From contig OX375881.1 of NCBI GenBank assembly GCA_947359465.1, positions 73,927,914 to 73,991,913 of the forward strand: a DNA stretch of 64,000 bases, in the 5' to 3' direction. The stretch's first letter is position 1. Each line of letters starts with the position of its first letter. Below, piece after piece: positions 1-13,600 of this stretch. The notes beneath the pieces are model-generated. The model had not been told where the DNA came from. It saw only the letters and a list, made by a program, of their open reading frames with translations, and did not search any database. Origin of the DNA: Metellina segmentata. Lineage: Eukaryota; Arthropoda; Arachnida; Araneae; Tetragnathidae. A program made the position numbers and the translations under genes.

Positions 1-1498
1 AAAAATACCCCGCCCCCCTCTGAATGTTTTAAATCAATATCTTAATTTTTTTCAACAGCATTCAATATTGTTTAACTATATTTCGCTTTTAATTACATAT
101 TAAGCTTTTATGTAAAATAATGCAACTAAGCAAACTGAAATGTAAAAAGATTTTAAGTTTTGACAACCAATAATACAGGGCAGATAATTCCATGGGTAAA
201 GAATAGTGCTCAAATCTTCATTTTAATTATTTGTATGCTAAGATCATAGTTATTTTAAAAGAAAAACATTTAACATCTCTTAATACAACTTATTTTAATT
301 AATGCATACCAGCCAAAAATTTACAATGTGTATTCTTAAGCATCCTACCTTAGTTATTATTCCTATGTACACAAAACAAAAATCCATTTATACTGTAATT
401 TACTAATATATAAATGTTTTATTTAAAATTTAATTCAATTCCAGCAAACAAAATTCAGTTATCTTTCTCGTAACTAATACCTGAAAAATTGCACTATAAA
501 TTTATTTTCCATAACCAAATGTAGTAACCATGTAATGTGACTATTGAAAATAAAAATATGAAGAAATTTAATTAAAAGATTGAAACTGGATAAATTCCAT
601 ATCAGTTGGCAGGTGTGCTATTTACATATATGAACTAATTAGTAACTAATAAAAACTTGTTTTTTAACATTTAAGTTTCATAATTATGTGCATTAGAAAA
701 AACTTTACAGCATTGTATTTACTGAATTTCATTAGTGACACTTGAGCTACTTAATTAGTTTAGTTACATTTCTATACAAATTATTGGTTCATTTGCTTTC
801 AAACTTTAGACCTTTGAATTGGCCTCTTTAATTTTAAATTAAATTGCCTACTCATTCTAGTAGCTGATGCTTGCTAAATTATGCCAGTTTCCAAAGCCAT
901 AGTTGAAGGGTGGAAACAAATATGTCAGGAGAATTTATTTTAAAAATGGTACGATCTAATAAAAATGCATAAGCATGAGCAAAATATATTTTGAAGGGGA
1001 AAACTTAAAGAGATGGATAAAATTTGAAAATATATCAAATGAAAAGAAATCTACATTCTTGATTTAATTAATAAGTGGGGTAATTAGTCATTTTGAAATT
1101 CCACTACAGATAATTTGAAAGCAGTGTAAACAGCTTTGAAGTTTGATAAGTGTTCGTTGATTCCTGTTCCAGTACTTTAAAAATGCTTAGGTGTATTAAG
1201 TGCAGCCTTAAATCTGTAATTTTCTATGGATCTTAGATTAAAAATAGAATATCCTGAAATGTCAGACATTAATCTTTTGCTATAAAAATATAAAGTTATA
1301 TTCATGCAATATTTAATTTTAAATATAAATTAAGTTACTTTAGTTTTCAAGTTACTTCGAATTCTGCTTCAATCAGATGTGTCATCATATGTACAAAAAT
1401 TGTTGCTTCATTTTTTTCTATTCTATATTATCATAAATAAAAGTTTGTTACTATCTATGTCTCATTTATGAAAAAGATTCCATATTTATACATCCAAA
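1..1498. other. AT-rich 3' flank, no gene seen
   Basis: This is 3' UTR or intergenic sequence downstream of the RMDN-like gene. I see no coding frame or transposon end in it. Confidence 0.5.
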
Positions 1499-1504
1499 TT
1501 TATT
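1499..1504 (-). terminator. Candidate polyadenylation signal of the RMDN-like gene
   Basis: AATAAA read on the minus strand, 107 nt after the stop codon. In DNA this AT-rich the hexamer is common by chance. Confidence 0.35.
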
Positions 1505-1610
1505 ATTTCTATATGGTTCAATTTATACCTTGGATACATCTTGAAAAAATTATCAAATATATATATGTATATACATACATTTTCAAAAGAGGAAAATGCT
1601 TTAAAATATT

Positions 1611-1658
1611 TTAGGATGTTTTCAAGTCCTTTAAAAGCTTCTTTGCTTCTTCGTGAGC
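1611..1658 (-). CDS. RMDN-like terminal exon with stop
   Basis: It encodes AHEEAKKLLKDLKTS then TAA. The acceptor is TTTTAG, and phase 0 matches the previous exon. An AATAAA on the minus strand at 1499-1504, about 105 nt past the stop, is a plausible polyadenylation signal. Confidence 0.85.
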   Translation of the reverse strand, partial: AHEEAKKLLKDLKTS

Positions 1659-4600
1659 CTAAAATAATAAAAAGTCCTTATAACTATAAATAGCACTTTT
1701 GATTGGTATATAATTTTAATCATGTCAAATGAAAATTACGAGTTAAAATAACATGCTCAAGACGGAACAAACCACTGGAAGAAGAGGATTTTACTTCTGA
1801 TTATGCGATACAAGATATGTACAGCAAACACACTGCCATAGAACCACTAGAGCCATTTGTATTTAGATTTACACAAAAAGCCTCTCAGAATATTTTAAAA
1901 TTTGTTTTCAAAACTTAGTTACAGACAAGAGTTACTTTAAAAAATTTCCATTTTGCTGGAGCTTGAATATTTCTAACCTATTATTTTTAATATGCCTAAC
2001 ATTCTTGAAATAGAACCCCAGAATTTTTGTTTGAAGTATACTTAGGCAGAGTAGTAGCAGATCTCTGAATCTTAAAGTCATTGTTTCGACAAAATCTTCT
2101 TGAACTTGATATGGTAAATATATATGCTCAGGATGATATTGAGAAACTATTCATTACAGAAAGCAACAAAATAAATTAAAAGGTTGGGGGGGTGTAATCT
2201 AAAATCTTAACAATTCAAGAGTTTGAGTGTGTAATGGTTTAAGGATCATATACATTTTTCTCAATGAAAGATTGAAATTTTGTAGACCTCAACACAAGCT
2301 TGCAATTTCAGCCATGGGCATAGTTATGATTAGAGGTCTGTATTGGTATTCAGTTATGGTTACTATAAATTGTCTTGCATACATTTTAGAATTTCAGATT
2401 GTATTCATTTTATGGTCTAAGCATTGTTTCACATCCCAAACTGCATTTCCATAACGATTATGCACTAGATGGGCCATTCAGCAAGCAAAAAAAAACTCTA
2501 ATTTAAATTTGTTATGGGAGCAAGTTGCCTTTCACCTTCAAATAAATGGCTATTTAAAACGAAATGTTCAACATCTTGACAAATGTCTATAGTATTTTTA
2601 GCCCTAACAATTAAGCAGTTTTAAATATAAGCTACAGGTTCAGTTTCAAAGCAATAAACCTCTGAATAAATGTAATGGCTATTTTTAAAATCTGAATAGA
2701 TTTCATCTTGAGCTGCACAGCAGAAACGTCTAAAATTTTAGTTTCTTTTAATCTTATAATGAATATAGTATATATTTACAAAGGTTGGAAACAATAACTA
2801 CATTTTACTTTGTAACAGACCCTTGCACATTATTTCTACTAGAAATGTTAGGTTTTATTTTCTTGGAATAGGGTTTAGATTGACAAGTGTGTGATATTGC
2901 TAAATTTGTCACAGCAAGCACTCATTATTTTTGGCAATCATGGATACATTTTGTATCTTAATATTTTATGCTTCATCTATTGAATTTGCTTCTATTTCAG
3001 TCAAATCATCCTCAAGTGGCATATTTTTAATCTTTTCTACCTTATTCCAAAAGTTCAGAACAAATTCATCCCACCCTATCGTATGGTAAACAATTCAATC
3101 TTAGTTTCATAACCATTAACACAAGTATTTTTAGTGTTGGACAGCATTAATTAAATGGTTATATATCAAACCACTTGAAGACAAGTGAAAAACAAATTCC
3201 TTGCAACATTGCTGATGCAAATAATGAGTATTTAATAGAAGTATAATTGAATATTCCACTAGAGAATATTTTTGAAATTTGTGTGACTTCCAAGGCAATT
3301 TGTAGTTATAACAAAAATTAGTCTAACACGACATTAAGAAATTTAAATAAATACAATTAATTATCAATATGTTGATATTGTTTTGTATTCAAATATATAT
3401 TTTCTTTTAAAATGTAATCGTTTTAATTAATTCAAATGAAATTATGTGATCATTTTATAATTCAAGCAATATTGATAAGCATAACTTCTAAAATATGTGA
3501 TTTTAGATCAGGATCAAAAATCATTTTTTTTAAATGGACATTTAAAAACAAAAACATTGTTGCATGTTGAATTGAATATGCTTCAAACTAAAAATTTTAC
3601 ATTTTATTTTTGTATCTCATCTGTGCTATGCATCTATAATATCGTATTCGATAAAAATTGTTAAAAATCATTTGACTGAAAAGCAAATTTGAAAAAATAT
3701 TATTAGGTATACAACTTTGCTTCTGCTGTTTTTATCCCGAAATTCGAGGCTTTATTGTAAAAAATTGGTTATACATTCATGATTTAAAGTATTGTCCATC
3801 GGTGGCCACTACTTTTTGCCATCTTTCGGGCAGCGTACGAATCCCACGTTGAAAAAGCTGGTCATCTTTTGAAGTGATCCACGAATCGATCCTATTTTTT
3901 ACTTCTTCATAAAACCAGAAGTGCTGGTCAGCCAGGCCGTGTGCCATTGATCGAAACAAGTGATAGTCAGAGGGAGCAACGTCGAGAATACGGCGGGTGG
4001 GGTAGGACTTCCCCTTTCAACGTTTCCAAGTATGTCTTGACCACTTTCGCAAAAAATGGTCAAGCATTGTCATGCTGCAAAATCATTTTATCATGTCTTT
4101 CGTTGTATTGCGGCCGTTTGCCTTTCAATGCTCGGCTCAAACGCATTAATTGCGTTTGATAACGATCGCCTGTGAATTTTTCAGCCGGTTATAACAGCTC
4201 TTCTTCTCCTTATAAAACCTTCTCTCTTCCACCGCTTTGTCGGTCTTCGACGTGAAAATCGCCGTTCTTGAAGCATTCAAACCACTCACGACACATTCTT
4301 TTACTAATAGCGGCCTCATCATAAGTATTTGAGAGCATTCGATGAGCCTCAGATGCAGATTTTTTCATATTGAAGCAGAAAATTAAAACCTCCCGCAAAT
4401 GACTAGAATTTGGCTCGTAAACTGACATTTTCAATCGTGAATAACTTTATGATGCAGACACAAATCGACTAATGTTTCTATGGGATTATGTAGCCAGATG
4501 TCCAAGTTTATTGCATGACGCAGGGCTTCTAACACGTCACTTTTTGTCACCTTTTTGACATTTTGTCACCTTTTCAGGGGTTTTAAGTTCTTAAATTCTA

Positions 4601-7600
4601 TTTGGAGAAGAAAAATTTTTGGTGCGCAATTAAAAAAATTCATTTCCTCTAAAAAAAACAGGGTTTGTACCAATTCAATTTCGAAATGCACGCTACGCTC
4701 CATCGCAAGAATGGATTTTAAAACGTACTGTTTCAATAGTAAAAGGATACTTCACGTTGCCCGCGGTGTATTAGCAGCAAGTTCTGGAAATTTTCCCAAA
4801 GGAAAAGGCTATCAGTAAAACGAAGTGGCGAAGTATAAGGGAAGCAGGGCCATCTGTATGTTCGACCCCTCTTACCTAATTACCTAACTTGAGTGGCATT
4901 TACGACTAACATTTTCCTATCATAGTATTGTGTGACGTATCATTTGGCGCAAGATAGATATCACTGGTCGACAGGGTCGAACAAAAGGAGGAGCCCTTTA
5001 GGAGGTCAGACGCTGACAGCTCGTAAATGGGGATCGATGTCAGTGTTCACTTAAAAGGGGGAAAACATCCTCCATACACAGATCTGAGGGCGGTCTCAAC
5101 AGACCCAATTTATTTTTGGATTCTGGAATAAAACAAGAATGGAGAGGTCAAGAGGCCGGACGAATCCAGCTGATGTTAACCCAGGAGGAAATGTAATGCG
5201 TTTAGTAACTTTGTCATCACATGTTACAGTTTCTATTGTGGGTCTGATTATGTCTAGAAAGTATAGATACGTTAGGGTAAACTCTGAAAGGAAGGTGGAA
5301 TCTTCAATATGTATGATAATTTACACTCTAATAAGGTGTCTTTGGCAAAGTTTTTAAGGCGATAGGTCATCAACCTCTCACACATTCTAAATGCTCGAAG
5401 CTCCCCATCGAGAACCCCGACATTCCTGTCTACGGAACGGAGGCTATTCATGCGCTGCTCTCTTTGTGGCACAGAAATAAGGGGATGGAAATCTTAATGG
5501 ACTTCAGGAGTATGAGATCTGAAAGATTTTAACCCCCTCCGTAACCAGAGAATGCAAAATTTTCGTCCGTCTCTGTTAGGGTTATCCAAAGGGTTAAATA
5601 TTGAAGGAGCGTTGCGAACGTATTGAAAACCGCAATCTGTTATCATCGAAGTTGATTATTACAATTTCTTGAGTTTTTTTTAGTGAAAATCAGTTTTTAA
5701 AAAGATTAATGACTCATTACTTTCTACCCGAAAAAAGAACTAATTAACATTGGGAAAAAAATTAATTAACATGTAATATTCACTCAATACATAATATTTT
5801 TCTTAAAGGTCTAAAAGAGTTAGGGGAAGATGTGTCTGAACTAGTTTTTACTATTCACAGATTTTTTAATCAGTGGCCTAAGCGTTGGTCAACATGCAAA
5901 CAAATTCAAGAAGACTTTAAACTTCCCACTCACCATTTCATCAAGCATTGTTCAAGCAGGTGGCCAAGCCTAAGGCCATTGGATTGCAGTGCAAAAGTAT
6001 TTCCTTGACTACATTCCAATAAAGAAGCCAAACATGATACAAAGACCAGGCTACAAAAAAATTGTTCATTTACTTAGAAAAGAAACTATGAAGGCTGAGG
6101 TGATATTTGTCGTATCAAGTACATGTATATTTAATCATGTGACCAAATTTCTTCAGAAAAAAGTAACCTCTAATACATAACCTTCATTCTTAACTTGAAT
6201 TGTTGACAAGAACAATTTTGGGTAGGATCTACAAAGAGGAATTTATTTGAGATTTGAAAATGGCTAAACTGGAAGATATATGTCCTCAGAAACTGTTGCC
6301 TCTGGCTGATATTGTGATTGGAGATAAAATTTCTAGAGCGCTTCAGAATGTGAAAGAGAAGGAAATTAATGAATTTTTTTCTAAAGGCTCAGAAGCATTA
6401 TATTGCCAGTGTTAAATATCTTTTGAAGAAGTCCTCCTTCAGTTCATCTCTCATTAAAAGTTTATCCTGTCTTGATCCTCTTGAGAGACTCAGTGGCGAG
6501 AGTGTGCAACAAGTATTAAAAGTTGCAAGAAAAATTCCATGGGATGTCCAGACAGACATACTACTGGATGAGTGGAAATTACTCCAAAAAGAATTTGAGT
6601 AAGAAGGATCTAGAATGAAGCTTATCGATGTTTACTAGAACCAGTTCTTCAGATTGCGAGACATTAGTGGTGTGGATCCTAAATACCCAGCTGTGTCAAA
6701 GCTAGTGAAGGCTACTCTGTCACTTTCTCATTGTAGTGCTGACATTGAATGTGGCTTCTCAGCCTCATGAAGAGCTTTACAGGAGACAGAGCATCAGTGT
6801 CAGAATGCACACTCAATGCATTGATGATGGTTAAAAGTAGCTTGCCAAATTTTGACAATCAACCTTATTTGGTGCCAATCACATCAAAGCTAATGGATAT
6901 GGGAAGGGTTGCATATAAAGCCTACAATGCCTATTTAGAAAATATAAAACGTAAGGCACAAGAAAAATTGGAGAAGGACAGGAAAGAAAAAGATAGACAA
7001 AGCAAAGAAAACAAAAATTTTAAGCAGCTGGCAAAGAAAAGAAAGGTGATAGAAGAAGACAAACGAAAACTTAAAATTATGCGTAAGGAAGAGAGTGAGA
7101 TATTGGACAGTGCTTCAAAATTATTAAAGGAAGCCTATGATAGGCTCAAGAAGGCGATAAAAATAAAGATTTCAAGGCAGTAGCACTTGCTCAGGCAATG
7201 ATTGAAGGAGCGGCAAAAGTCTCAGATGATGCTGGTCAGCAAAGACAGACTTTAAAAAATGCAGATTCTTCTATTGAGAAGAAAAAGACAAAATTAATTT
7301 CAGACTTTTTCAACAAAAAAAATGAGACATAATCTTTCAAAGAAAAGGAAGAAATTCTTGAAGCTGTGTCAAAAATAAACAAATTAAAAAATCATCATTA
7401 CGATTTTTTTATTTTTATGTTAATATTTTAAAATGATGAATTTTTTAAATGAAGAAAATAAAAAAAACCTTCTAAAGAAAGGATAGGGGGAGGATCTTTT
7501 TATTTTCTATCTTTATACTTGAATATATTTAGCATTATTGTTATTTGTCACTTTTTTTTTGCTCGATTTGTCACCCTTTGTCACCTTTTTCAGCATGATT

Positions 7601-10600
7601 AGTCACTTTTTGTCACCTTTTTGGTTAAATTAGTCACTTTTGTCACCTTTTTAGACCTTGAAACCTGTTAGGAGCCCTGCATGACGTCTATGATCTATTT
7701 ATTTTGACCACTACTTACCGCAAAAGCCATCTGTAAGAAAACGGCGGAAGCAAAGCTGTACACCTAATAATTTAAATCTTTTTACATTTAACAAATGTAA
7801 AACCAATAGTTTACAGCACCTGATTGTCTTCAGAAGTTTTTATGGGATACTCCAACGCCTTCGTAAGATAAGCTATACCTTGTTCTTTATTGTTCAATCT
7901 TAGATGACATTTGCCCAACATTAGAAGATTCATACTGTAGAATAATGGAGATGCTAAAAGATGCAAAAGCTTCATTTAAAATCAGATACATTAATAACAA
8001 TTATTGTCAGAGTGAACAAGCAATGTTTAATTTGATAGAAAATATGTGTAGCAGTGGCCAAGAACAGAAGGACACTGCATACCTAAATTGGACATTAAAA
8101 TTTATTTTTACAATATAATACAAAGTTTCAGATATACAGGCCGCATGCACTGTCCGGGGCAAAAACATGTCTCCCTTCCTCTCAATTCTACAGCAAATCT
8201 GACTTATTCGTCTTCTTTTTCAGAACAGCACCCAACATTTCGGTTGGGTGTAACATTGGAATTCTTGATCATATCAGAACACAGGCACTGTCATACATTG
8301 ATGTTCGTCTACTAGAACAGTAGCAACCAGAACTCAAGAACAACTGTTCTTATAACCTATCTGTTCGTAATCACCTGTCATCATAGGGTGTAACCAGGGA
8401 GGGATCAACCAGTAGCAGGGTTTTAGTGTAATTCAAGACTGTCCTTAACTAATTCGTTATTAAACCAAACAATGTGTTTCTCATGTATGATACAATAAAA
8501 CAACATTGTTTAAAATGACATAATTTGAAATGAAAGAGGCTAACATTTACTAGACGCAAAATGTTTAATAATTTTATCAATGTACAATGAAAAAATTTAT
8601 TAATGTACCATGTGATTTTTAATATAAAAATACAAAAAATTTCCCCGATGTCTCCAGATGCTTTCTTTTTTTATTGGTGTACAGTCCATACTTCTTGGGA
8701 CAGACCTCCCCCCCCTTCAGTCATCAACCCTAGTCATGCCTATGCCTCTGAGTACAACAAAGGTCCGCACAAACAAATTATCGATACTTACTCGTCAATG
8801 AATAGATATTTTTGGTGGTTCATTTTCTGTTTGACATACATTTGTATATTACTTATTAAGTTCTGCTAGTTTCATTTTATAATCATGGTTTCTTAACAGC
8901 CTACATATTATTAGAAGCCTAAATTCCTAAAGGGGTTCTTTAAAGTGGCTTGATTGATTACAGTGCAATCAGACAAGCCATTTATCTCTGCACTCATTCA
9001 GCTTTATAAATGTGTAAGAATAGCAATATGTGTATTCCGTGGCTATTTCTTTCCTTATATCAGCTCAAGAATTCTTAATTCATTTTGTTAGAAACAGGAG
9101 TCCACAGCACATCTTCTGTACTTTTGGTTTAGCAAATGTTTCAGTATTAAAAATGTCGCATACTTCAACAGTCTGTGTGTTTATATTATGAGTGCTGTTA
9201 ATCAGGAATGTTTATACATTACTCTTCCTGGCAATTAGATTTAAGATCTCATGTGTTTACCATTACTGTTTCTAGTATATACACAGTCCAGTCACATTAA
9301 TGTGATCACCTGTCAAAAGCCAGAATAACCACCTTTGGCAGAGCGGACCGCTGCGAGACGTGCAGGAAGATAGTCAATTAGGTTTCTGAAGGTGTTCACT
9401 GGGATGTTGAGCCATGCCAACTCCAGTGCCGTGGCCAGCTGAGCTAGAATACGCAGTTGAGGATCCATGGCAATTGTTGCAGGGTGTTTGCTTTCAGATG
9501 TTTCACGCCGTATACACCCACATCCATCTGCCCGATGGAGCATAAAACGGATTCATCGGAAAAAGCCACCTGTCGCCACTCTGTGGACGTCCAGTTGCGG
9601 TACTGGCGTGCAAATTCCAGCCTTCGTCACTGATGAACAGCAGTCAGCATAGGTGCATTAACCAGGCGTCTGCTGCGGAGGCCCATGCACAGCAAAGTTC
9701 GCTGAACCGTTGTTGAGGATACGCTCTTGGTAGCCCCTTGATTCATTTGGGCGGTCAGTTGCTCAACAGTTGCACGTCTATTCGCCCAAACGCATCTCTG
9801 TAGCCTTTGTTCGCCTCTGTCATCTATAGCCCGTGGTGCACCACATGTGCCACGCCGCTGATTTTGGATAGTGCCATTTTGCCATGCACGGTATACTTTT
9901 ACCACGGCGGCACGTTAACAGTTCACAAAATTAGCCGTTTCCGAAATGCTTCCACCCTTGGCCCGAAAACCAATAATCATGCCCTTTTGGACGTCGGATA
10001 AATTGCTACATTTCTGCATTACGCCAACGATTGAAATGCTTTCGGATGCCCTAGGACATCCTTTATATACACTCCACTGCAATGTGCTGCCACCTGGCTT
10101 TTGTGATTGGTTATTTCACGTTGACGTCGAAAGTAGGTGGTGGTCATATTAATGTGACTGGACTGTGTATATTCTAATCAATTACAACAGGCTGATGTAA
10201 TCTTTTATAATACACAGTAATTGACCCAGTTGTCTCTGAGTCTTTACGCTGATGGGATGCTACTTATGCCCGTCTATTGTGATGTCCCTTTTATAATTAT
10301 TAAATGTCTTGTTGGACTTGGAAGTACACTCTTATTCCTTTATTACCAGACATAACAAAAAATAACATTACGAAAGCATTGTTGCAGTTTAAAGGTAAGA
10401 CATAGTTAATGTAATTTTGTTAGAATTTAAATAATACTTTTGAGAGATGACTTTTTTTACTAAAAAAATTCAATAGAAATGTTACTGTGAAAAGTATAAG
10501 TTATTTTTTCCTCTTGTTGACATTACAACAGTGATATCTCTATTTAAGTTTCTGCCAACACTGATGAATGATTTCATGTCTAATATCATCATTAATATTA

Positions 10601-13600
10601 CAGTTGCATGTAAGTATTCACAAGTATATAGTTAATACACTTTTTAAAAAATAGTGAGCACTCATAGACGACAGAATCAAAATCAAGAAAATTTTTACTT
10701 ACCGATGTACATCAAGCAATCAAGAAAAAATTGACGGTTCAAAATTTTCCATAAAGTCATCTGGTATATATTGTATAAATTTTTTTTTAATTTATAATTT
10801 TTTAAATTAAGTGTTAATTAATGAATTTTTATTAATATGATTGATTAATAATTAATAGGTATTATTATATTAATATAACTAATTTAATCTTCTCCTTCGA
10901 GAGGACCACCCCCATTCAACAACCCTAATGACGCCTATGCCTGTTGGGAGATCGTTACAAGTATTTTATCTTTAATATAAATATAAAAATAATACACAAA
11001 TCATCCCCAAAAGTTATGTTTTTTAAGCATGTAACCACACCGAAGTTATACATCACTGTAGAAAAGCAGCTTAAAAGTAAATGGTTTAAATGCTTGTAGA
11101 GATGAAATGCTTATTTTTAATATCCATAAAATCCAAAGTAAAAACCCAAACATACTTGTATTATGTATATATTGTGTAAAAAATATTTTATAAATAATTA
11201 CAATCTAATAGAACATTTTTTAAAGACTCACTTTCTTCTGCCTTTTCAAAGAACTGAAGAGCCTATATTTTAATAGAAAACAATAATTATGAAAAAGAAG
11301 CTTCAATAATTAGAAATTGATCCACTTATAAACCTCATGGAAACAATAAGATTTATATAAATGTATGATTATCACTATACTTTACAAATACAATGTAACT
11401 TTGCAAAATCTGTAAATTAATCAGTTTGTTAAAACGCCTCTCCAAATAATTTCTTAAAATTGCCATGATATTTTTTTATACTCAAATAACTGCTGATGGA
11501 ACCATGTGTGTTATTAATTCAGGTATCATCATGTTGCTTATATCAAATAATTGCTACATATTGCTGGTTAATCTACTTTAAACGCAGCTATAAAACTTTG
11601 TGGACTATTTATTTAATAGGACATCTGAAAGTATTGACTTAATGAATTATACTCTAACCAACAGATTAGAACTGAGCCATGATTAAGGCTGCAATGTATT
11701 CCCTAATAAATTTGATCACATAAAACTTTGAGTATTTGTTTTCAGATAACATTGTAGTTACTTCACATCCACATTTTTTGATTAAATACCCTGTCAGTTG
11801 CTTGAAAGAATACAGAAGTTTTACGAGTGGTCAGGAATACTAAAACTGGTTAGGATACAAGTAAACATAGGTCATAGAGTGGGTACAATATCTACAAATT
11901 GACAAGTGAGGACTTAAAAATAGTGAAATTTTAATCAGCCTTAATTAATCAGATTTTAATCCATTTTTATTTACTCTGGATCTAACAGGATGCAAACTAA
12001 TATAGCTTATTTACACATCTTAGAAGTTGTGCTAAAAGCAATGATTAATAGCTTTATCAACGGCTGTAACTTTTTTTTAATATAGAGATATTTAAGTTAC
12101 ACTCATATATTTTTTACTTAACTCTTTGAAAAATTTTACTCTTACATTTTTAATCAAATCTACAGTACAAAAATTAGGTGGTTCTCAGTTAATTTACAAA
12201 TACAATTTTAAATCTACAGTATTTAAATGGTTGTTATTCCTTTGTGAAAACTAGAAGTAAAACATATGCTGAATCTACTATTATAAAAGAAAGTGTCTGT
12301 GTTTTCAGACGATAAATACCACTTATAGTCCTGAAATTTGGTACACAGGTAGTCCTAATTTTATGCAAATTTTGTACAAAGCCCAAATTTTAGATTTTTA
12401 TCTAGAACATTTTTAATTAATTTATTGGTATTTATTTATTAGTTGTTTCCTTAGAATGGCAACAGTGTGAAGGGATCAGATTCTAAAATTATTTTTTTCC
12501 TTTCATTTCCCAAGCAGAAACAATTCCAGGGAAGCAAAACAAAACAAATAAAAAATTTTGACTGGCATTTATTTCTTTTTTAATTTTTAGTCCAATAATC
12601 TATCTTCATGATCGTTAAAAAGAAAGAGGGAAAATGTCAACAGATTTGCAATCTGCAGAAAATTTTACATCAGATCAATACCTCAGGTAGTTCGAATTTT
12701 CTTCTAATTGTTTTCAGTATCAGTAGGACATGAAAAGAACTGTCCTGGGCAACGCCGTTTCTGGCCTGCTAGTCTGATATAAAGCAAGATATGTTTCACA
12801 TTCCAAAAATGTTTTAAAAAATTTTCCTTTGAAAATACCATAAAATGGAATTTAATTTAGCTATAAATTCTCTTGTCTATAGTTAACAGATCTAAAGCCT
12901 ATTTCATAGATGTATTAAATGGTGAATTAAATCTGAAATGGATAAAAACTAAAACAATCACCTCCTCATAGGTAGATGTTGGAGGTGAAGCAAATATTGC
13001 ACTTGCAACTTTTCTTTGATACCAGGGCATATCAGCAAAAGTGAAGCACCTAAATAAAATTTAGGCCTTAAATGTCCATGTTTTATGGCAACAGAAAAAC
13101 ACTACATTAAAAAACATTTCTAGCAGTATTAAGCATCAATAATTTTTAATGTTTAATTAAATCTTTATTAAATAATGTATAAAAACAAATATTATTGATG
13201 AGAAAGCTTAAACGTATACATTAAAATTTAAGTCTACATCTTTAGTCTTTTAATGCTTGCATAGTTGATGTCATTTCGGTTGTATTACAATAAATATACT
13301 AGCACAAAAAGGAAGGAAATAAATATAAAGCACAAATAAGACACAAAAATTTTGTATATTACTTAAAAAATAATAATTATCAAGTTAACTTTCGATCTTG
13401 AATTCACAAAATTCAAATGCAGAGCAGTTTTCAAAACAGTTAACAATATTTATTTTGTTATTTTATAAGAATTCTACTTCCTCAAGCAATTCCAAAGTCG
13501 GCTTCAACTTAATATTTGATGGACATTAAATAGTTGTTTTAGAAATAGTGAAACTATTTGCAATCAAGTATATTCAACTATTGCGTAAATGGCTACTTCT

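Larger units (their letters stand above)
3701..7769 (-). mobile_element. mariner element interrupted by a hAT
   Basis: The termini are inverted. The left end from 3703 reads TTAGGTATACAACTTTGCTT, and the right end, reversed from 7767, reads TTAGGTGTACAGCTTTGCTT. TA lies on both sides (3701-3702 and 7768-7769). On the minus strand, 4434-4210 encodes the mariner N-terminus (YEPNSSHLREVLIFCFN, MCREWFECFKNGDFHVEDR). Sequence further down to about 3780 encodes the C-terminal half, with GDRYQTQLMRL, KMILQHDNA, YLETLKGEVLPHPPYS and MAHGLADQHFWFYEEVKN. Without the hAT the element is about 0.9 kb, against the usual 1.3 kb, so the middle of the transposase is deleted and a frameshift is present. It is dead. 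Confidence 0.93.

Noticed and set aside
11080..11160. Micro-exon of the RMDN gene near 11150 or 11080 on the minus strand
   Set aside because: Candidate acceptors exist, but none gives 19 nt ending in GT with a D-P-N-F-Y-like reading.
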